A stretch of DNA of 10,128 nucleotides from the NCBI GenBank assembly GCA_029932795.1, contig JAOZPL010000045.1:1-10128 (forward strand), in the 5' to 3' direction. The notes beneath the pieces are model-generated. The model saw only the letters and a list, made by a program, of their open reading frames with translations, did no database searches and was not told where the DNA came from. Of the stretch, positions 6,792 through 10,128 are shown one piece after another (within the stretch, counting starts at the first letter, position 1; every line of letters starts with the position of its first letter). Source of the stretch: Candidatus Zixiibacteriota bacterium. Lineage in GTDB: Bacteria > Zixibacteria > MSB-5A5 > GN15 > FEB-12. Both the position numbers and the translations under genes were made by a program.

Positions 6792-9416
6792 GTGAAATCT
6801 CTTGGTGGCAGAACGCTGCTGGTACTGATGCTGCTCGTCTCCGGGCTTATGGCTTCCGAGCGGGTGATTATTGGTGGCTTGTACGGTATCGACCCCCTGT
6901 CAGACAGCAAACCGCCAAGGGTCAAACTGGCCTTATCGGGGGGAGGAGTTCGTGGCTTCGCTTCTATAGGTGTAATCCAAGCCTTCGAGGAAAAAGGCAT
7001 TGAGATAACGGCCATTGCCGGTACCTCCATTGGCGGTATTATTGGCGGGCTGTATGCCTGCGGCTATAGTTCTGATGAACTAACCGATATTATACAGTTC
7101 TTTGACTTCGGCTCCCTCCTGCATAATGAACCGCCGCGCACCTCCATGTTGCTTACCCAGCGTCAGGGACGCGAACACCACCTGCTTTCGCTCCGGTTTG
7201 ACAGACTAAAGCCACAAATCCCGCAGGGGTGGACAAGTGGACAGGAACTAACATCTCTGCTAACTTCCCTGACCAACAAAGCAAACTACCTCGCCGGTGG
7301 GGATTTTACCCGACTCCCCATTCCATTCAAGACCGTCGTCACCGACATCACCACCGGCGAAGAAGTCATCCTTGACCACGGCTCACTGGCCAACGCAATG
7401 CGAGCGACTATGGCATTCCCGCTGGCATTTACAGGAGTCGAACAGGGTGAGCGCCTGCTGATGGACGGTGGCATGGTAACCCCCGTGCCGGTCGATGTCG
7501 TTCGACAGATGGGAGACAGTGACATACCTGTTGTCGCGATAAACACGACCAGCCCCTTACTCAAGAAAGAGGAGCTGGCGACACCTGTCGACATTGCCAA
7601 CCAGGTGACAAGCATCATGACCGCCGATAAGCTCGCCAATCAGCTTGAACGCGCCGATTTCATAATTGAACCCTGCCCGGATAGTTTCTCCTCAATGGCT
7701 TTCAAATACCGGGACAGCATTATCGCAATCGGCTACCACCAGGGCCAGAGAGCAGCAGACAGTATCGTTTCCTTCCTCAAACGCTACATTGATACAATCG
7801 TATACAAGATCGACCAACTGCAAGTGATCACTACCAATCAGGCTCTTTCGGATAGAATCAGCGCGGAGTTCCTTGGAGAGAGCTTCACCTACCAGCAACT
7901 GCTGGACGAATTGAAACTGCGGACCCGAGATCACAATCTATTCGAGCTGGTAGCCGAGTTGGAACCGGTGAGTTTCCCGATAGCAGGCAACAACCAGGTC
8001 AAAAGACTAATTCGACTCATCCTGGAACCGCGTGAGGCACTCCATCCTGACGATCTCACCTTTGATTTCACAGGTAACAGTATTTACGACGACAGAATTT
8101 TGTACGAGCAGCTCACCCTGGATGACTCAATCATAACCGGACGAGACCTGAAACAGGGTCTGGATCGCGTTATTAACCTCTACAAGTCCAATGGATATGA
8201 CCTCGCCAACATTCGAGAGGTCGTGATAGACCAGGAAAATCAAAAAATCACGATCAAGCTCGACGAAGCAGTGATCAGGCGGATCGATGTCAGGCATAAC
8301 CAACGCACCAAGGACTGGCTGGTTCGTTCTTATTTCACACTCGGAAAAGATGAGCCATACTCCACTCGCAAGGCTTCGCAAGGCATTGCCAACATATACG
8401 CCACCAACCTCTTTGAACGGGTGACGCTTGATCTGATGCCCTGTGACGGCGGTGGGGTTCTGACCATCGGCGTCAAGGAAAAAAAATACACACAACTACG
8501 ACTCGGCTGGCACTGGCACGACGAATACGAGTCAGAGGAGTTCCTGGAGCTGCTCGATGACAACGTCTTAGGCATCGGAATGGAATATCTCATCCACACG
8601 CAATATGGCACTGAACGTCAGAGGTATTTCACTGAGCTTCGTGTCCACCGCATTTTCTCCACGTACCTGACCGCCCGAATCCGTCTTTACCACAACCGAT
8701 GGGACCGGACCATCTTTGATGGCGGAGACGCCAGTTTGGGCACTCGTAAAGAAGGGCGATACGGCGCCCTGATCCGTCTGGGCCAGCAAATCGCTCGGCT
8801 GGGCACCGTCAGCGGCGGCATCACTCTCGAAGAGGTCAGGCTGACTGACAGCAGGACCGGCGAGCAGGAAAGTTTTGACCTGCGATCTCTCCATCTGCAG
8901 TCGCTGGTGGAAACCTTTAACCGTATGCCGTTTCCCCAGACCGGTAAGAAGCACCTCTTTGAACTGCAGGTAACAGGTAAGGCACTGGGCGGTGACGTGG
9001 AATTCACCAAGTTTTTCTCATCTCTGGAAGCGTATTTTCCACTGGGACTTCACCTGAACTACCATCCCAAACTGTCAATTGGCATTTCTCGCACCGGGCT
9101 GCCGCCATCGGAGAAGTTTTACGCCGGGGGGAGCCACTCGTTTTCCGGTTTTCGCACCGACCAACTTGCGGGAGACAAGATACTGCTGATCAATCAGGAA
9201 CTGCGCCTGAAACTTCCCCTTTGGCTTTACCTGTTCGCTCGTTACGATGTTGGTGATGTTTACAGCAGCTCAGACCAGATCAAATTGAGCAGTCTTCGAC
9301 AGGGCTGTGGCCTTGCTGTCGCGCTGGCAACACCGATTGGCCCCTTTGAATTCGGTTACGGCATTGCCAACAACGACCTCGAACAATTCTATTTCAATGC
9401 CGGTTTCAAGTTCTAA
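6792..9416 (+). CDS. patatin-like phospholipase with three POTRA-like units and Omp85-type barrel (type Vd-like)
   Basis: 874 residues from GTG 6792. The frame is open to TTG 6738, but the GTG puts a good signal peptide (KSLGGRTLLVLMLLVSGLMA) at the N-terminus; its SD is weak. Order of domains: patatin lipase at about 44-260 with oxyanion motif SGGGVRG (49-55), nucleophile Ser79 in GTSIG, and catalytic Asp225 in MDGG. Three POTRA-like units follow at about 337-412, 420-493 (with TFDFTGNSIYDD and LYKSNGYDL) and 494-564 (IRRIDVRHNQRT, IYATNLFERV). A C-terminal barrel covers about 566-874, with GFRTDQLAGD (786-795) resembling the Omp85 loop-6 region, and ends in aromatic FKF, a typical barrel-assembly signal. 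Pseudomonas PlpD and Fusobacterium FplA share lipase-POTRA-barrel order and expose or release a phospholipase A1-type domain. The catalytic dyad is intact, so lipase activity is expected; substrate is unknown. It appears monocistronic. Confidence 0.9.
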   Translation: MKSLGGRTLLVLMLLVSGLMASERVIIGGLYGIDPLSDSKPPRVKLALSGGGVRGFASIGVIQAFEEKGIEITAIAGTSIGGIIGGLYACGYSSDELTDIIQFFDFGSLLHNEPPRTSMLLTQRQGREHHLLSLRFDRLKPQIPQGWTSGQELTSLLTSLTNKANYLAGGDFTRLPIPFKTVVTDITTGEEVILDHGSLANAMRATMAFPLAFTGVEQGERLLMDGGMVTPVPVDVVRQMGDSDIPVVAINTTSPLLKKEELATPVDIANQVTSIMTADKLANQLERADFIIEPCPDSFSSMAFKYRDSIIAIGYHQGQRAADSIVSFLKRYIDTIVYKIDQLQVITTNQALSDRISAEFLGESFTYQQLLDELKLRTRDHNLFELVAELEPVSFPIAGNNQVKRLIRLILEPREALHPDDLTFDFTGNSIYDDRILYEQLTLDDSIITGRDLKQGLDRVINLYKSNGYDLANIREVVIDQENQKITIKLDEAVIRRIDVRHNQRTKDWLVRSYFTLGKDEPYSTRKASQGIANIYATNLFERVTLDLMPCDGGGVLTIGVKEKKYTQLRLGWHWHDEYESEEFLELLDDNVLGIGMEYLIHTQYGTERQRYFTELRVHRIFSTYLTARIRLYHNRWDRTIFDGGDASLGTRKEGRYGALIRLGQQIARLGTVSGGITLEEVRLTDSRTGEQESFDLRSLHLQSLVETFNRMPFPQTGKKHLFELQVTGKALGGDVEFTKFFSSLEAYFPLGLHLNYHPKLSIGISRTGLPPSEKFYAGGSHSFSGFRTDQLAGDKILLINQELRLKLPLWLYLFARYDVGDVYSSSDQIKLSSLRQGCGLAVALATPIGPFEFGYGIANNDLEQFYFNAGFKF

Positions 9417-9439
9417 AAAGACATCCGCCTGAAAAGAAC

Positions 9440-9449
9440 CTGTCGACAG
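9440..9449. repeat. 10-base perfect palindrome
   Basis: CTGTCGACAG is fully self-complementary and lies 23 bases after the patatin-gene stop and about 40 bases upstream of the promoter at 9488. There is no T run after it, so it is not an intrinsic terminator. It could be a protein binding site or chance. Confidence 0.3.
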
Positions 9450-9487
9450 TAATCAGCATTCAATGGATATTGACATTGTACTTTCTC

Positions 9488-9516
9488 TTGACAGAAGGAA
9501 AGGCTGCAGGTATATT
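9488..9516 (+). promoter_or_regulatory. near-consensus sigma-70 promoter
   Basis: TTGACA (9488-9493, 6/6 consensus) is followed by a 17-base spacer and TATATT (9511-9516, 5/6 match to TATAAT). Transcription would begin near 9523. A second exact TTGACA lies at 9470-9475 without a matching -10. This is the best promoter in the window, yet no long gene follows it, which points to an RNA product or leader. Confidence 0.7.
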
Positions 9517-9655
9517 AAAACTGAAGAGGAGAGAGTTTCTATTCTTCGATCTGGCCAGCGCAACCCTCACATGCGTAGGCATTTACAGCAGTAAATCTGG
9601 AAACAGAAGACACCCCATCCCATTCCCCCCACCGCTGAGAGCAGGCATAAAACGA

Positions 9656-9663
9656 GGGAGGTG
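9656..9663 (+). promoter_or_regulatory. Shine-Dalgarno-like site before a 28-codon ORF
   Basis: GGGAGGTG contains GGAGG five bases before ATG 9667, a spacing normal for a functional ribosome binding site. An upstream ACACC (9610-9614), in a C-rich stretch, can pair with GGTGT (9660-9664) and could mask it. Confidence 0.4.
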
Positions 9664-9666
9664 TGT

Positions 9667-9753
9667 ATGGATGAATGCTGTTCGCCGGCCCGGGTATCAG
9701 TGACGTTTTCAGGGCACCAGCGGATAGCAGGAAAAGAGAACCGCAAGGATTAG
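9667..9753 (+). CDS. possible 28-residue peptide ORF
   Basis: ATG 9667 to TAG 9751-9753 encodes MDECCSPARVSVTFSGHQRI and eight more residues, mostly charged. It has the second-best SD in the window (GGGAGGTG) and lies in the candidate transcript that starts near 9523. The peptide has no signal peptide or membrane segment; the adjacent Cys4-Cys5 pair is its only distinctive feature. I know of no family for it. It could be a leader peptide, a small protein, or a chance frame; short length gives little coding evidence. Confidence 0.28.
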   Translation: MDECCSPARVSVTFSGHQRIAGKENRKD

Positions 9754-9758
9754 CTAAA

Positions 9759-9789
9759 GCACAGAGGATAACATCCTGTGCGTCCTTTT
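9759..9789 (+). terminator. weak hairpin with short T-rich tail
   Basis: GCACA (9759-9763) plus GGAT (9766-9769) pair with ATCC (9773-9776) plus TGTGC (9777-9781) around an AAC loop and a GA bulge, followed by GTCCTTTT. It begins five bases after the stop of the 28-codon ORF. The T tract is short and delayed, so it may be a partial terminator, a stability element, or just one stem of the longer RNA. Confidence 0.35.
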
Positions 9790-9958
9790 GGTGAGTCGCC
9801 GGATCTGCTTCATGGAAGAAGAGCGCTTTCCGGGATTGCTCTGAAAGCGCGACTGCTAACCATCTCAGTCCGTCCACCTGGAGATCAGCCAGGCCGGCTC
9901 ATCGAAAGAGCTCCAGATGGTGTCATATAACACCACCGGGGGAACCGTAATACGATTC

Positions 9959-9988
9959 GCCCGGCGGCATAAGCAGCCGCCGGGCTTT
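9959..9988 (+). terminator. strong intrinsic terminator
   Basis: GCCCGGCGGC (9959-9968) and GCCGCCGGGC (9976-9985) form a perfect ten-base GC-rich stem with loop ATAAGCA, followed by TTTAT. The minus strand has no T run after the hairpin, so the site works on the plus strand. It would end the transcript from the promoter at 9488, and also any read-through from the patatin-like gene, which has no terminator of its own. Confidence 0.8.
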
Positions 9989-9993
9989 ATGTT

Positions 9994-10042
9994 AAGCCAT
10001 ACACTGTGGTCGAAAGCCTATACTATCCCTTAAGCCTTTACT
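9994..10042 (+). repeat. three degenerate direct repeats AAGCC(T/A)..ACT
   Basis: AAGCCATACACT (9994-10005), AAGCCTATACT (10014-10024) and AAGCCTTTACT (10032-10042) are spaced 20 and 18 bases start to start. The last two match at 10 of 11 positions, and the first and third share TTAAGCC. Spacing of nearly two helical turns suits an operator array upstream of a gene beyond the window, but the repeats are short. Confidence 0.4.
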
Positions 10043-10043
10043 G

Positions 10044-10056
10044 GGAAAACTTTTCC
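10044..10056. promoter_or_regulatory. 13-base palindrome, operator-like
   Basis: GGAAAA-C-TTTTCC is a perfect inverted repeat around one central base, directly after the third direct repeat. It resembles a dimeric repressor site by symmetry; no specific regulator is implied. Confidence 0.3.
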
Positions 10057-10092
10057 TCGCTGATCAAAACTGCCACAAATGTTTATATAACC

Positions 10093-10110
10093 ACCTGTTA
10101 ATCAACAGGT
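10093..10110. promoter_or_regulatory. inverted repeat downstream of an AT-rich element
   Basis: ACCTGTT-AATC-AACAGGT is a seven-base perfect inverted repeat with a four-base centre. It starts nine bases after TTTATATAA (10082-10090), which could be a -10 region, although no good -35 sits at the right distance. It could be an operator over a promoter start, or a hairpin at the 5' end of a transcript leaving the window. Confidence 0.35.
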
Positions 10111-10128
10111 TAGGAATACCGGCCAAAG

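Larger units (their letters stand above)
9523..9988 (+). ncRNA. candidate structured RNA or long leader, about 470 nt
   Basis: The interval from the inferred start near 9523 to the terminator at 9959-9988 has no convincing long coding frame but many stems. They are: ATTTAC/GTAAAT (9581-9586 with 9591-9596); GCACA..GGAT with ATCC..TGTGC (9759-9781); AGTCGC/GCGACT (9794-9799 with 9849-9854) around GCTTTC/GAAAGC (9825-9830 with 9843-9848); and ACCATCT/AGATGGT (9859-9865 with 9915-9921) closing a junction. That junction has two hairpins, CCTGG/CCAGG (9877-9881 with 9889-9893) and GGCTC/GAGCT (9896-9900 with 9908-9912, one G-U pair). I do not recognise an Rfam family: it does not show tmRNA, RNase P, 6S, TPP or cobalamin core motifs. 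It may be a trans-acting RNA, a riboswitch-like leader ending in termination, or a messenger for the small ORF at 9667. Confidence 0.4.

Noticed and set aside
9631..9655. GCTGAGAG near 9634, reminiscent of the TPP riboswitch
   Set aside because: The partner motifs of the TPP core (the GAACCTGAT-type and GGATAATGCCAGCG-type segments) are absent downstream.
9470..9703. 77-codon open frame on the plus strand
   Set aside because: It begins inside the TTGACA promoter element, upstream of the inferred transcript start, and its protein looks like translated spacer.
9539..9877. 112-codon open frame on the minus strand in the 3' intergenic region
   Set aside because: No family resemblance, mixed composition, no SD that I can see, and it overlaps the promoter-terminator unit on the other strand.
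1..10128. Mobile elements, CRISPR arrays, tRNA or rRNA genes
   Set aside because: I saw no transposase or integrase, no regularly spaced identical repeats, and no tRNA or rRNA core sequences.

Overview
The window looks like chromosomal DNA of a Gram-negative (diderm) bacterium of roughly balanced GC content. It encodes type IV pilus minor pilins, two proteins with outer-membrane barrel segments, and a secreted solenoid protein. The mix (PilW/PilX of the long type, an SppA with an added barrel domain, a DUF4097 protein, a patatin-POTRA-barrel protein) resembles deltaproteobacteria-like or FCB-group candidate phyla such as Zixibacteria. That placement is inference from gene content only. There are no signs of phage, transposons, CRISPR, rRNA or tRNA.

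Layout. (1) 1-2392, plus strand: the 3' part of a pilW-like gene, then a complete pilX-like gene with a very strong ribosome binding site. They are the end of a minor-pilin operon. (2) 2398-2428: a perfect, symmetric terminator hairpin between convergent genes. (3) 6731-2447, minus strand: a tight three-gene unit, TrmH/SpoU-family RNA methyltransferase, then a DUF4097 secreted protein, then an SppA protease fused behind a predicted outer-membrane barrel-like domain. The genes are separated by 1-3 bases. (4) 6792-9416, plus strand, divergent from the methyltransferase with about 60 bp between them: a patatin-like phospholipase with three POTRA-like units and an Omp85-type barrel (type Vd / PlpD-like architecture). 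(5) 9417-10128: about 700 bp with no convincing long gene. It is organised: a near-consensus sigma-70 promoter, a possible 28-codon ORF with a good ribosome binding site, several nested perfect stems, and a strong intrinsic terminator. Together these suggest an independently transcribed RNA of about 470 nt. The last 140 bases hold direct repeats and palindromes that look like a control region for a gene beyond the window.

How the genes may work together. Nearly everything acts at the cell envelope: pilus assembly, envelope proteolysis, a secreted solenoid protein and a surface or secreted lipase. The methyltransferase is the exception and probably sits at the head of the minus operon for transcriptional reasons. 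The most novel-looking element is the candidate structured RNA at 9523-9988. The SppA barrel fusion and the three-POTRA patatin protein are the notable domain architectures. No computation was possible: folds, pairings and families were judged by eye.
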